This document shows positions 40,301 through 48,653 of a stretch of DNA of 64,000 bases, one piece after another. This stretch comes from DATARH01 sp963789255 (GTDB lineage Bacteria; Pseudomonadota; Alphaproteobacteria; ATCC43930; CGMCC-115725). Location: assembly GCA_963789255.1 (NCBI GenBank), contig CAWBJW010000002.1, positions 1,674,001 to 1,738,000 of the forward strand. The letters are read 5' to 3'. How positions within the stretch are numbered: position 1 is the first letter of the stretch; each line of letters begins with the position of its first letter. Made by a program: the position numbers and the translations under genes. The notes beneath the pieces were generated by a model that was not told the DNA's origin, made no database searches, and saw only the letters and a list, made by a program, of their open reading frames with translations.

Positions 40301-40426
40301 GTAGTCGACCTCCGGCAACGCGGAGAGCGGCAGGAACCGGTAGGCGAACAGGCCCACCAGCATGATCGCCGCCATCAACAGCGAAGTCGCGACCGGGCGC
40401 AGGATGAAGATCCGTGACGGGCTCAC
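37311..40426 (-). pseudogene. RND multidrug efflux transporter (MdtB-like), two frameshifts
   Basis: The first of two AcrB-family pumps in the operon. GTG 40426 begins SPSRIFILRPVATSLLMAAIM. Helix 4 contains FVVDDAIVMIENISRY with the two Asp of the proton relay. Two extra bases lie close together near 38218-38226 (GATTTCATTCGGG) and 38179-38184 (GAGTTCGAACCAG); removing both restores LYD.FGQRIVSTIFTE.NQYRVILEA. The stop overlaps the next pump. If both shifts are real the protein would end after about 760 residues and the pump would be inactive. Confidence 0.88.
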
Positions 40427-40439
40427 CCGGTCCCCGCTC

Positions 40440-40650
40440 GGTAAACCCTCTCCCGCACCGCGCCCTCCCGGCGCGCGCGTGCGCGCGCCTGCCGGGTGGC
40501 GCATCTTCGGTGCGCCAGGGATGGCTCGGCCCGGATGACATTCCGGGGCGGGCCGGGTGAGGGTGGTTCAACCGGCACGAGCCCTCACCCACCGCCCGCT
40601 GCCGCGGGCGGTCCGCCCACTCCCGCGATGCGGGAGCGGGCAAATACGGC
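40440..40650. repeat. Palindrome-rich spacer between mdtA-like and mdtB-like genes
   Basis: This 232-bp gap breaks an otherwise tightly overlapped operon. It is made of C/G palindromes: GGCGCGCGCGTGCGCGCGCC, a GAGGG...CCCTC pair, CCGCCCGCTGCCGCGGGCGG and CCCGCGATGCGGGAGCGGG. It looks like insertion of several dispersed hairpin units and may lower expression of the pumps relative to the adaptor. Confidence 0.55.
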
Positions 40651-40658
40651 CGAAGGTT

Positions 40659-42005
40659 TCACTGGGCGCTCCGCGGCCGGCCCTGTCCATGCGGGCGCGC
40701 CGCCGGCGGCACCGGCACCGCGCCGGGCTTGGCCGCGGGCGTCGCGGCGGCGGGCGCGCCGGCTGTGACGAGGGCCACCTTGGCGCCGTCCTTGAGCCGG
40801 TCGGCACCGTCGGTGACGACGAGCTGGCCCGGTTCGAGCCCCTTGGTGATCGCAACCCGCTGGCCGTCGGCCGGGCCCAGTGTCACCGGCTGCGCCGCGA
40901 CCGTGCGGTCCGGCTTGACGACATAGACGAAGGGTCCCGGCGCGCCTTGCTGGATCGCCGAGTTCGGCGCGAGGTCCGCATTCGCCAATGTATCGACCAG
41001 CAGCCGAGCGTTGACGAACTGGTTCGGAAACAGGATCTGCTCAGGATTGTTGAAGACGGCCCGCAACTTGACCGTGCCGGTCGTCGGGTCGATCTGGTTG
41101 TCGATGGTTTCGAGCCTGCCGGTATCGAGCTTCGTCGTATCGCTGCGGTCGTAGGCGGTCGCCACCAGGGTAGCGCCCGCGTGCAGGCGCTTGAGCACCG
41201 CCGGCAAATTGTCCTCCGGCAAGGTGAAGATGACCGAAATCGGCTGGATCTGGGTGATCACGACGATACCGTTCGCGTCGCTCGTCTGCACGTAATTGCC
41301 CGGATCGACCTGCCGCAAGCCGACCCGCCCGCCGACCGGCGCGGTTATGTGGCAATAGACGAGGTTGAGCTTCTGCGTATCGACTTGCGCCTGATCGGCC
41401 TGCACGCTGCCGATATCCTGCTGGACGGTGGCCGCCTGCGTATCGAGCGTCTGGCGTGCGATCGAATTCTGCGCCACCAGCGTGCGATATCGAGCCAGAT
41501 CGAGCTGGGCATCTTTGAGCGCTGCCTGGTCCTTGGCCAGTTGGCCCTGGGCCTGCTCGAGCGCGACCTGGTAAGGGCGCGGATCGATCTGGGCGAGAAA
41601 GTCGCCCTTTTTGACGATCTGCCCTTCCTGGAAGGCGACCTCGGTCAGTTGGCCGTTGATCTGGGTCTTGACCGTCACCGTCGCGAGCGGGGTCACCGTG
41701 CCGAGCCCGCTCAGCACGATGGGCATGTCGCCCTTCGCGACCTTGGCGGCGCCGACCGGCGTTGGCCCCGAGGACCGGAAGCGCCCGGCCGGTGCCGACT
41801 GGTGAGTCGCCCGATACACGATCCAGGTCGCCAGCCCGGCGACGACGAGCAGCACGAGCAGGAGCCGGAGGGCGCGGCGCAGAGCGGAGCGCGTTTGGGG
41901 CGGCGGCACGGGCCGCGGTGGCGGTTTGCTCCGCGCCCGCGCATCCTCCACATGGTCGCGCTCGCGCGCCGGCGCCGCCAGCGGGCCGGACGGCTGATCG
42001 TCCAT
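40659..42005 (-). CDS. RND efflux periplasmic adaptor (MdtA-like membrane fusion protein)
   Basis: A 448-residue membrane-fusion protein linking the RND pumps to the outer-membrane channel. An N-terminal Pro/Arg-rich cytoplasmic tail precedes a single helix (LLLVLLVVAGLATWIVY, about 48-64). The biotinyl-lipoyl halves are VKTQINGQLTEVAFQEGQIVKKGDFLAQIDPRPY and VYCHITAPVGGRVGLRQVDPGNYV in parts, with an alpha-hairpin between (YRTLVAQNSIARQTLDTQAATV). A low-complexity Ala/Pro tail ends the protein. First gene of the operon, apparently intact. Confidence 0.9.
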   Translation of the reverse strand: MDDQPSGPLAAPARERDHVEDARARSKPPPRPVPPPQTRSALRRALRLLLVLLVVAGLATWIVYRATHQSAPAGRFRSSGPTPVGAAKVAKGDMPIVLSGLGTVTPLATVTVKTQINGQLTEVAFQEGQIVKKGDFLAQIDPRPYQVALEQAQGQLAKDQAALKDAQLDLARYRTLVAQNSIARQTLDTQAATVQQDIGSVQADQAQVDTQKLNLVYCHITAPVGGRVGLRQVDPGNYVQTSDANGIVVITQIQPISVIFTLPEDNLPAVLKRLHAGATLVATAYDRSDTTKLDTGRLETIDNQIDPTTGTVKLRAVFNNPEQILFPNQFVNARLLVDTLANADLAPNSAIQQGAPGPFVYVVKPDRTVAAQPVTLGPADGQRVAITKGLEPGQLVVTDGADRLKDGAKVALVTAGAPAAATPAAKPGAVPVPPAARPHGQGRPRSAQ

Positions 42006-42322
42006 CGCCGCCTACCGCAACCGCCGCACCGCCGCCGCGCCGGTCGGCAGCACCGTCCTAATCGGCGGCGACTTGGCAAATGTCATCGCTTTCCCCCATG
42101 CAGAGAACCTACGGCGCGATCGGCCCATCCCTCCCCGTCGATCCGCCGCTTCCGGCTGGCCAGTGACGCGGCCGCCGACGATTGCGCAAGCTAGCAGATC
42201 GGCGGGCCGCCTGCGAGCCGGCGCCGCGGCGCCCAGGCGCCTTCCGAAATGCTCCGACAAGCCTCTTCCGTCGCGCCGGCGCATCGTCTCAAATGGCGCA
42301 GGTCGGGCATAAGGGTGCGGCA
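42006..42322. other. Divergent intergenic region, no gene supported
   Basis: The 317 bp between the divergent efflux operon and the ThDP-enzyme gene must contain promoters for both directions. An open frame beginning TTG at 42073 (ANVIAFPHAENLRRD) resembles the start of some small alphaproteobacterial proteins but lacks a ribosome site and has a random-looking tail; I do not call it. Confidence 0.4.
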
Positions 42323-44011
42323 ATGACGGCGAATCTTCCCCTGATGAGCGGCGGACAGCTGGTCGTCGCTTCGTTGCGCGGGCACGGCGCCCGAATGGCG
42401 TTCAGCGTTGCCGGCGAGAGCTATCTCGAAGTGCTCGACGCGCTCTACAACGTCCCCGAGATCCGCCTCGTCACCTGCCGCCAGGAGGGCGGCGCCGCCT
42501 TTATGGCCGAAGCCTATGGCAAGCTGACCGGCGAACCGGGCGTGCTGTTGGTGACCCGGGGGCCGGGCGCGTGCAACGCCGCGATCGGGGTGCATACGGC
42601 GTTCCAGGATTCGACGCCGATGATCGTGCTGGTCGGCCAGGTGGCCCGCTCCCAGATCGACCGCGAGGCCTTCCAGGAAGTCGATTTCCGCAAGATGTAT
42701 GCCCCACTCGCCAAATGGGTGACGCAGATCGATATGGCCGAGCGCATCCCCGAGCTGCTGAACCAGGCGTTCCAGGTGGCAACCTCCGGCCGTCCCGGCC
42801 CGGTGGTGGTGGCCTTGCCCGAGGACATGCTGGGCGACCGCCGCGCCGCCACGGCGACCGGTCCCTACCACGCCGTGCGCGCCCATCCGGGCGCCGCCGA
42901 TCTTGCCGAATTGCGCCGGCTTCTCGCCACCGCCGAGCGGCCGATCGTCCTGGTCGGCGGCAGCTCCTGGAGCGATGCTGCCGCGTCCGACATCGCCCGC
43001 TTTGCGCAAGCAAGCGAACTGCCGGTGTGCTGCTCGTTCCGGCGGCAGGATATCGTCAACAACCGGCTCTCGTGTTATGTCGGCGATCTCGGCACCGGGG
43101 CCGCCCCGACGCTGGTCACGCGCTTCAAATCGGCCGATCTGGTGCTGGCGGTCGGCGCGCGCATCGGCGAGATCACCTCGCAATCCTATACGCTGATGGA
43201 CGTGCCCGATCCCGGCCGGGTCCTGATCCACGTGCATCCCGCGGCCGAGGAGCTGGGCCGCGTGTTCCGCCCGGCCCTGGCGATCCAGTCCGGCATGCCG
43301 GAATTCGCCGCGGCGGCGGCCGCGCTCGAGCCGATCGCGGCGCCGCGCTGGCGCGAGTGGTGCGCCGCGGCCCGCACCGAATACGAGGCGACGCTCAAGC
43401 TGACCCCGCTGTTCCCGGAGCCGGCGCTCGATCTCGGGCGGATCATGCTGTGGCTGCGCGAGCGGCTGCCGGACGATGCGATCGTCACCTCAGACGCCGG
43501 CAATTTCAGCGGCTGGCCCAACCGCTTTCTGCAATACCGTCGGCCCGGAAGGCAGCTCGGCCCGACGAGCGGCGCGATGGGCTATGGCGTCCCCGCCGCG
43601 ATCGCCGCCAAGCTGGTCCATCCCGACCGGCTCGTCGTCGGCTTTTGCGGCGATGGCGGGTTCTTGATGACCGGGCAGGAACTGATGACCGCATCGGCCG
43701 AGGGGGCCGGCCCGATCATCCTCCTCTTCAACAACGCCATGTACGGCACGATCCGCATGCATCAGGAACGCCGCTTCCCCGGCCGGGTCGTCGGCACCGC
43801 GCTCAAGAACCCGGATTTCGCCGCGCTCGCCAAGGCCTACGGCGCGTTCGGCGCCGCCGTCTCGCGGACCGAGGAGTTTGCGCCGGCCTTCGAGGCTGCG
43901 CTCGCCGCGCGCCGCGCCGCGATCATCGAATTGCAGATGGACCCGGAGATCATCACCACTCGGACCACGCTGTCGGCGCTGCGCCATCAGGCCGAAATGG
44001 CGAAGCCCTGA
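42323..44011 (+). CDS. Thiamine pyrophosphate-dependent enzyme, acetolactate-synthase-like
   Basis: A 562-residue ThDP enzyme with the three-domain layout of acetolactate synthase/benzoylformate decarboxylase. The activating Glu is in TCRQEGGAAFMAEAYGK; the ThDP-binding motif begins GDGGFLMTGQELMTA and ends at FNNAMYGTI. The flavin-binding middle domain is degenerate compared with true AHAS, so it may be another 2-oxoacid decarboxylase or carboligase. ATG 42323 (MTANLPLMSGGQ) is the family-like start; ATG 42293 is possible. It is followed 1 bp later by a methyltransferase gene. Confidence 0.88.
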   Translation: MTANLPLMSGGQLVVASLRGHGARMAFSVAGESYLEVLDALYNVPEIRLVTCRQEGGAAFMAEAYGKLTGEPGVLLVTRGPGACNAAIGVHTAFQDSTPMIVLVGQVARSQIDREAFQEVDFRKMYAPLAKWVTQIDMAERIPELLNQAFQVATSGRPGPVVVALPEDMLGDRRAATATGPYHAVRAHPGAADLAELRRLLATAERPIVLVGGSSWSDAAASDIARFAQASELPVCCSFRRQDIVNNRLSCYVGDLGTGAAPTLVTRFKSADLVLAVGARIGEITSQSYTLMDVPDPGRVLIHVHPAAEELGRVFRPALAIQSGMPEFAAAAAALEPIAAPRWREWCAAARTEYEATLKLTPLFPEPALDLGRIMLWLRERLPDDAIVTSDAGNFSGWPNRFLQYRRPGRQLGPTSGAMGYGVPAAIAAKLVHPDRLVVGFCGDGGFLMTGQELMTASAEGAGPIILLFNNAMYGTIRMHQERRFPGRVVGTALKNPDFAALAKAYGAFGAAVSRTEEFAPAFEAALAARRAAIIELQMDPEIITTRTTLSALRHQAEMAKP

Positions 44012-44012
44012 G

Positions 44013-44786
44013 ATGGCCAAAGCCGAGGTCAACCGCATCGCGCGGCAGAACTGGCAGGCCCGGCGCTATGCTGCGACGGCGCATTTCGTGCCGGCGCTCG
44101 GCGCGGCGCTCCTCGAATTGCTGGACCCGCGGCCGGGCGAGCGCATCCTCGATCTCGGCTGCGGCGACGGGGTGTTGACCGAGAAGATCGTCGCGGCCGG
44201 CGCCGAAATTGTCGCGGTTGACGCCTCGCCCGACATGGTCGAAGCGGCACGCGCCAAGGGCATCGACGCGCGCGTCATCCCAGGCCAGAGCCTCGCCTTC
44301 GACCGCGAGTTCGACGCGGTGTTCTCGAATGCCGCATTGCACTGGATGCACCCGCCGGAGGCGGTGCTGGCCGCGGTCCATCGGGCGCTGAAGCCGGGCG
44401 GACGCTTCGTCGCCGAAATGGGCGGCCACAACAATACCGCTGCGATCATGGTGGCAATGGCGGCGGTGCTCGGCCGCCGCGGCGTCGATGCGCACTATCT
44501 GAGCCCGTGGTACTTCCCCTCGGCCGCTTCCTATCAACAGAAGCTGGAAGCCGCCGGGTTCGCGGTTATGCAAATCGGCATCTTCCCGCGCCCGACGGTG
44601 CTGGAGAGCGGCCTCGAAGCCTGGCTCGACAATTTCGCCGAGGATTTTTTCGCGCCGCTGCCGCCGGCCGAGCGCGCCGCCGCACGCGCCGAAATCGTCG
44701 AGCTGCTGCAGCCGGTGCTGGTCGACGAGACCGGCACCTGGATCGCCGATTACGTGCGGCTGCGCTTTCGCGCCGTGCCGGCTTAG
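44013..44786 (+). CDS. SAM-dependent methyltransferase (trans-aconitate methyltransferase-like)
   Basis: A 257-residue class I methyltransferase. Motif I ERILDLGCGDGVLTEKI, motif II IVAVDASPDMVEAAR, then FDAVFSNAALHWM, which is typical of the Tam/biotin-O-methyltransferase-like group, and LKPGGRFVAEMGG. It is translationally linked to the ThDP enzyme (1 bp between stop and ATG). Substrate unknown; trans-aconitate is only a family guess. Confidence 0.85.
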   Translation: MAKAEVNRIARQNWQARRYAATAHFVPALGAALLELLDPRPGERILDLGCGDGVLTEKIVAAGAEIVAVDASPDMVEAARAKGIDARVIPGQSLAFDREFDAVFSNAALHWMHPPEAVLAAVHRALKPGGRFVAEMGGHNNTAAIMVAMAAVLGRRGVDAHYLSPWYFPSAASYQQKLEAAGFAVMQIGIFPRPTVLESGLEAWLDNFAEDFFAPLPPAERAAARAEIVELLQPVLVDETGTWIADYVRLRFRAVPA

Positions 44787-45163
44787 TGCAAAATCCGAAC
44801 TGGAGGAATCGGGAAAGGGGATTCCCCGAGGCGCTGAATTGTGATTGTCATGTCCGTTTTCCAGGGCCGGAGCGCGCTTGGCGGTTCGCTGCTGTCAGCG
44901 CGAGGTGTTGACGGGCTGTGCACGGCTGGACGCGGCGACGAGAGACGACGGTTGACCAGACTCTGATGCGCGGGTTGGGTACCGCAGGACCGTGGTTCGT
45001 CTCGGGCCTTCCTCTGTCTCAAACGGCGCGAATGCCATGGGCTCGCTGAACCACATCGAGGATTGCCCTGACCGGCCGCCGCGCCCAGCGGTGCACAGCA
45101 ATGATGTTGGGTTGTGGCGGTTTTCCTGTTGTGTTTGGCGAGGTGAAGCGGACGGCTCAGGCG
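44787..45163. other. Gene-free stretch before IS remnant
   Basis: No open frame here has family-like content on either strand. The sequence probably includes degraded IS material adjoining the IS630-family fragment, but I cannot identify a left inverted repeat. Nothing else recognised. Confidence 0.4.
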
Positions 45164-45603
45164 GTCTGCGGTGCCGGCCGGGTGCCGTGGGGGCATTGGA
45201 AGACGATGACCTTCCTGGCCGGGTTGCGCCACGACGCGATCACCGCGCCCTTTGTCATCGATCGCGCCATGACCCGCGCGATCTTCACCGAGTACCTGCG
45301 GCAATGCCTCATTCCCACCCTGCGCCCGGCGATATCGTCGTCATGGACAACCTGCCGGCGCACAAGAACGCCGCGGTGCGCCAGATCATCGAGGCGGCCG
45401 GTGCCGAACTGCGCTACCTGCCGCCCTACTCGCCCGACCTCAACCCGATCGAGCAGGCCATCGCCAAACTCAAAGCCCACCTGCGCAAAGCCCAGGAGCG
45501 CTCGATCAACACCCTGTGGCCACGCATCGGGAAACTGATTGACCTGTTCCAGCCGCAGGAATGCGCCAACTTCTTTGCCAATTCCGGCTACGCTCGGGCC
45601 TGA
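45164..45603 (+). pseudogene. IS630-family transposase remnant (C-terminal part, frameshifted)
   Basis: The fragment begins RVPWGHWKTMTFLAGLRHDAI, continues through EYLRQCLIPTLRP, then in the next frame GDIVVMDNLPAHKNAAVRQ with the second catalytic Asp and YLPPYSPDLNPIEQAIAKLK with the Glu. A single base is missing near 45324-45327 (CGCCCGGCG; CGCCCCGGCG would join the frames), and the N-terminal half with the HTH and first Asp is absent. It is a different IS630 lineage from the nested element at 3.4 kb. The IS1182 element starts 16 bp downstream. Confidence 0.85.
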
Positions 45604-45619
45604 GCGGATTCCGCTCTAG

Positions 45620-47064
45620 CAGCCTGTCGGATTCATGTATCTGGTACTGGGCGTCGGCGGTTTGAGGGGTTGTTCAGACCGGCCGCAGGCGGTGCAGCCT
45701 GCGGCAATTGTAGGCGAGGGCGACCAGCAGCCACTCGGCGGCGACCTTTTGGATGCCGCGCAGGTGGAAGCGGGTGAAGCCTATGGCGCTCTTGATGATG
45801 CCGAAGACCGGTTCGACGGTCTGCTTGCGTTTTTTGTAGCGGGCTTTGCCATCCTCGGTCTCCAGCTTGGCCTTCATGGCGATGCGCCAGGGTTCGGTGA
45901 TCCGCCGCCCGGGCTTCGGCTCGGTCGGCGGGCGGAAGTCGTAGGGCCGGTGCGGCTGGGTGCGGGCGATTGCCACCAAGGGCTCGATCTTGTGCGCTTC
46001 CAGTTCGGCCACCGCTTCGCCGCTGGCGGACCCGGCCTCGGCCAGGACGATCCGCGGCAGGCCGACGGTCTGCTCCATCGCCAGGATGGTGGCGGCGAAG
46101 GTTGGCTGGTCGCTCGGCGTGGTGGCCGTGTTGGTGGCCAGGATCAGTTGGCTCCCCTCGGCGCAGACCACCGCCTGGGCATTGTAGGCCTGGCGGTATT
46201 CATGGGCTTTGGACTTGCGCATCAGCTGCGAATCGGGGTCGGTGAGATTGCTCTGCCGCTCCGCCGGCGGCGTCTCGTCGGGCGGCTTGGGCGGTCGGCC
46301 GCGCCGGCCCGTCTTGGCCTCATAGGCCGCCTTCTTGGCGTCGTAGTCCGGCCGCTCAGCCGCAGCCTGCGCCGCAGCCTCGGCCTCCAGGCGCGCGCAG
46401 GCGGCATCGAGCTTCTCTTTCAGCGCCTCGCGCCGGGCAATCTCCGCCGGCAGCGCCTGCGGGTCGGCATCCTCGGCATCGGCCGCTTCGGCGACGGCGG
46501 TCAACGCGGCAATGTCGGCGGCGAGCTTCCGGCGCAACGCCTGCGCGCGGTCGTAGCGCACCGAGCGGATCTTCGAGGCGTTGGCGTCGATCTTGGTGCC
46601 ATCAACCGACACCGTCCCCAGCCGCAACAGGCCGCTCTCGCGCGCCAAGAGCAGCACTTCCAAAAACGCCGCCTCGAAGGCCGTCTTGCTGGTGCGGCGG
46701 AAGGTGGCGATCGTGTCATGGTCGGGGTGCGTGTTGGCGGCGATAAAGCGCGCACCGATGTCCCGCCAGGTCGCCCGCTCGATCCGCCGCGAGCCGAAGA
46801 TGCCGTTGGCATAGCTGTAGATCAGCAGCGCCAGCATCAGCCGCGGGTGGTACTGCGGCTTGCCGCCGGCCTGCGGGTTGGTCCGAAACGCCCCCAGTCG
46901 TACCCGCTCCACCGCCGCCACGATGAAATGCGCAATGTCGTCTGCGGGCAGCCAGTCCTGCAAATCGCGCGGCAGCAGAAATGGCTGCGAACGGTCAAAT
47001 GGAACGTACGCCGTCATCCCCGAATTCTGCCATACTCACACCCGCATGTGAATCCGACAGGCTG
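45620..47064 (-). mobile_element. IS1182-family insertion sequence with CTAG target
   Basis: The ends are perfect inverted repeats: CAGCCTGTCGGATTCA from 45620 and its reverse complement ending at 47064. CTAG lies on both sides (45616-45619 and 47065-47068), consistent with the 4-bp palindromic target duplication known in the family; the flanking TCT/AGA makes the repeat look six bases longer. It holds one full-length transposase. It inserted immediately downstream of an older IS630-family remnant. Confidence 0.9.
45674..47017 (-). CDS. IS1182-family transposase, full length with altered DDE residue
   Basis: A 447-residue transposase. N-terminal DUF772-like region (RLMLALLIYSYANGIFGSRRIE), then the first Asp in VSVDGTKIDANASK, a long Ala/Glu coiled-coil-like insertion (about residues 175-235), GRRGRPPKPPDETPP, and YNAQAVVCAEGSQLI. 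The second acidic position reads VLAEAGSASGEAV where the family has LADAGY.S: Glu replaces the catalytic Asp (codon at 46037-46039) and Ser replaces Tyr. The third, Glu in KRKQTVEPVFGIIK, is normal. Full length, but activity is doubtful. Confidence 0.92.
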   Translation of the reverse strand: MTAYVPFDRSQPFLLPRDLQDWLPADDIAHFIVAAVERVRLGAFRTNPQAGGKPQYHPRLMLALLIYSYANGIFGSRRIERATWRDIGARFIAANTHPDHDTIATFRRTSKTAFEAAFLEVLLLARESGLLRLGTVSVDGTKIDANASKIRSVRYDRAQALRRKLAADIAALTAVAEAADAEDADPQALPAEIARREALKEKLDAACARLEAEAAAQAAAERPDYDAKKAAYEAKTGRRGRPPKPPDETPPAERQSNLTDPDSQLMRKSKAHEYRQAYNAQAVVCAEGSQLILATNTATTPSDQPTFAATILAMEQTVGLPRIVLAEAGSASGEAVAELEAHKIEPLVAIARTQPHRPYDFRPPTEPKPGRRITEPWRIAMKAKLETEDGKARYKKRKQTVEPVFGIIKSAIGFTRFHLRGIQKVAAEWLLVALAYNCRRLHRLRPV

Positions 47065-47081
47065 CTAGAGAAAATTTACAA

Positions 47082-47130
47082 TGAGGCAGCGAGACGGTGA
47101 AATTCATGATTCACACTCCTCGCTGCCTCA
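47082..47130. repeat. 12-bp perfect inverted repeat after the IS1182 element
   Basis: TGAGGCAGCGAG (47082-47093) pairs with CTCGCTGCCTCA (47119-47130) around a 25-nt A/T-richer loop, and CAATG/CATTG may extend it. It lies in the leader region of glpX. It may be a terminator, the end of another decayed mobile element or a regulatory hairpin; the sequence does not distinguish these. Confidence 0.45.
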
Positions 47131-47219
47131 CCACCGCATTGTGAGCTGGATCTTCGTGACCTTTGTGCCTTCGTGGTTTTAACTGGGGCCAAACCGCGTC
47201 ATCAGCGAGGGAGGAGAGC

Positions 47220-48209
47220 GTGGCGGAAACATCGAAGATGGATCGCAATCTCGCGCTTGAGGTGGTCCGCGTGACCGAAGCGGCGGCGCTCTCCGCCTCG
47301 CGGCTGATGGGGCGGGGCGACGAAAAGGCGGCCGACCAGGCCGCGGTCGATGCGATGCGCGAGGCGCTCAACAGCCTGGCGATCGACGGCACGGTGGTGA
47401 TCGGCGAAGGAGAGCGCGACGAGGCGCCGATGCTCTATATCGGCGAAAAGGTCGGGACCCTGCAGGGGCCCAAGATCGACATTGCGCTCGACCCGCTCGA
47501 AGGCACGACGATCACCGCCAAGGGGGGCGCCAATGCGCTCGCGGTATTGGCGATGGCCGATCACGGCGGGTTCCTCAATGCGCCCGACGTCTACATGGAC
47601 AAGATCGCGGTCGGCGGCGGCCTGCCGGACGATATCGTCGATCTCGACGAGACGCCGGCGACGAACCTCAGAAACCTGGCGCGAGCCAAAGGGGCGGACA
47701 TCGCCGATCTGGTCGTCTGCATCCTCGATCGGCCGCGCCATGCCGAGCTGATCGCCAAGGTGCGCGAGGCCGGCGCGCGCATCATGCTGATCGGCGACGG
47801 CGATGTCAGCGGCGTCATCGCCACCTCGGACCCCGAGACCGGCATCGACATCTACATGGGTTCGGGCGGCGCCCCCGAGGGCGTTCTGGCGGCCGCCGCG
47901 TTGCGCTGCATCGGCGGCCAGATGCAGGGCCGGCTGCTGTTCCGCAACGATGACGAGCGCGGCCGCGCGCACCGGCTCGGCATCACCGATCTCGACCGCA
48001 AATACGGCCTTCTCGACCTCGCGCACGGCGATGTCATGTTTGCCGCCACCGGCGTCACCAACGGCAGCATGCTGAAGGGCGTGCGGCGTTTCCCGGGCGG
48101 CGCCCACACCCATTCGGTGGTGATGCGCTCGAAGACCGGGACGGTGCGCTATGTCGAGGCCAAGCACGACTTCACCAGGAAGCAGCAATTCGCGCCGCTC
48201 GGCCGCTGA
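47220..48209 (+). CDS. glpX: Class II fructose-1,6-bisphosphatase
   Basis: Gluconeogenic/Calvin-cycle phosphatase, converting fructose-1,6-bisphosphate to fructose-6-phosphate. GlpX motifs: VIGEGERDEAPMLYIGEKVG, DIALDPLEGTTITAKGGANALAVL with the metal-binding Asp and Glu, and YMGSGGAPEGVLAAAALRC. GTG 47220 follows GGGAGGAGAGC and gives VAETSKMDRNLALEVVRVTE, the normal start. 329 residues, family-typical. It stands alone between IS-derived sequences. Confidence 0.95.
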   Translation: MAETSKMDRNLALEVVRVTEAAALSASRLMGRGDEKAADQAAVDAMREALNSLAIDGTVVIGEGERDEAPMLYIGEKVGTLQGPKIDIALDPLEGTTITAKGGANALAVLAMADHGGFLNAPDVYMDKIAVGGGLPDDIVDLDETPATNLRNLARAKGADIADLVVCILDRPRHAELIAKVREAGARIMLIGDGDVSGVIATSDPETGIDIYMGSGGAPEGVLAAAALRCIGGQMQGRLLFRNDDERGRAHRLGITDLDRKYGLLDLAHGDVMFAATGVTNGSMLKGVRRFPGGAHTHSVVMRSKTGTVRYVEAKHDFTRKQQFAPLGR

Positions 48210-48230
48210 GGGCAGACCGTTGGCTGTGAG

Positions 48231-48620
48231 GGGTTTCGCTATGAGGCTGGGCAAGAATTTGCCTCGACGATGACACGGGCGGGTGTACGGTTGCCGGGAT
48301 GACGGGTACCGCCACTTCCCGGTGCGCGGGTTCGAGAAGGTGCGCGGCGAATGGAGCGGGATGGCGCTCTGCCACAATTTCAGCCGGATGTTGCCCATCA
48401 TCGGCTGCGGCGGCCGGATGGCGGCGTTGGCCCGGCGCACCGACAAACCGATCGCGACCCCGATTGTCGCCGCCATCACCGTCTATCGCCGTATCAGCGG
48501 GCGCGGCGCCGCGGTTTGGCGACTCTCATACGAACGCATCCGCGTAGCGCCGCTGGGCCTCGGCTCACTGCAATAGTAACATCGCGGCGGACTTTCTTGC
48601 CCAGCCTCGACGCGAAACCC
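48231..48620. mobile_element. 390-bp MITE-like element with long inverted ends
   Basis: GGGTTTCGC-TAT-GAGGCTGGGCAAGAA (48231-48257) is mirrored by TTCTTGCCCAGCCTC-GAC-GCGAAACCC (48594-48620): 24 of 27 positions pair. Between them lies a decayed fragment of an IS1182/IS5-type transposase C-terminus. It looks like a non-autonomous, internally deleted IS derivative that could be moved by a full-length relative. No clear target duplication is visible. Confidence 0.7.
48283..48393 (+). pseudogene. Transposase C-terminal remnant inside the MITE-like element
   Basis: The frame reads YRHFPVRGFEKVRGEWSGMA and LCHNFSRML, matching the end of IS1182/IS4-type transposases (F..RG..KV.GEW.L..L.HN...L). Only about 35 residues are recognisable; no catalytic residues remain. 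It shows that the 390-bp element derives from an insertion sequence. Confidence 0.65.
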
Positions 48621-48653
48621 ATCCTACGAAGGTTCTGACAGGAGCGCATCACC

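Noticed and set aside
42073..42312. Possible small protein beginning ANVIAFPHAENLRRD upstream of the ThDP enzyme
   Set aside because: The start would be TTG, there is no ribosome site, and after 15 residues the sequence looks random. The region is better explained as a divergent promoter.
44895..45101. Open frame on the minus strand before the IS630 remnant
   Set aside because: No recognisable motif, no ribosome site, and the surrounding DNA appears to be degraded mobile-element sequence.
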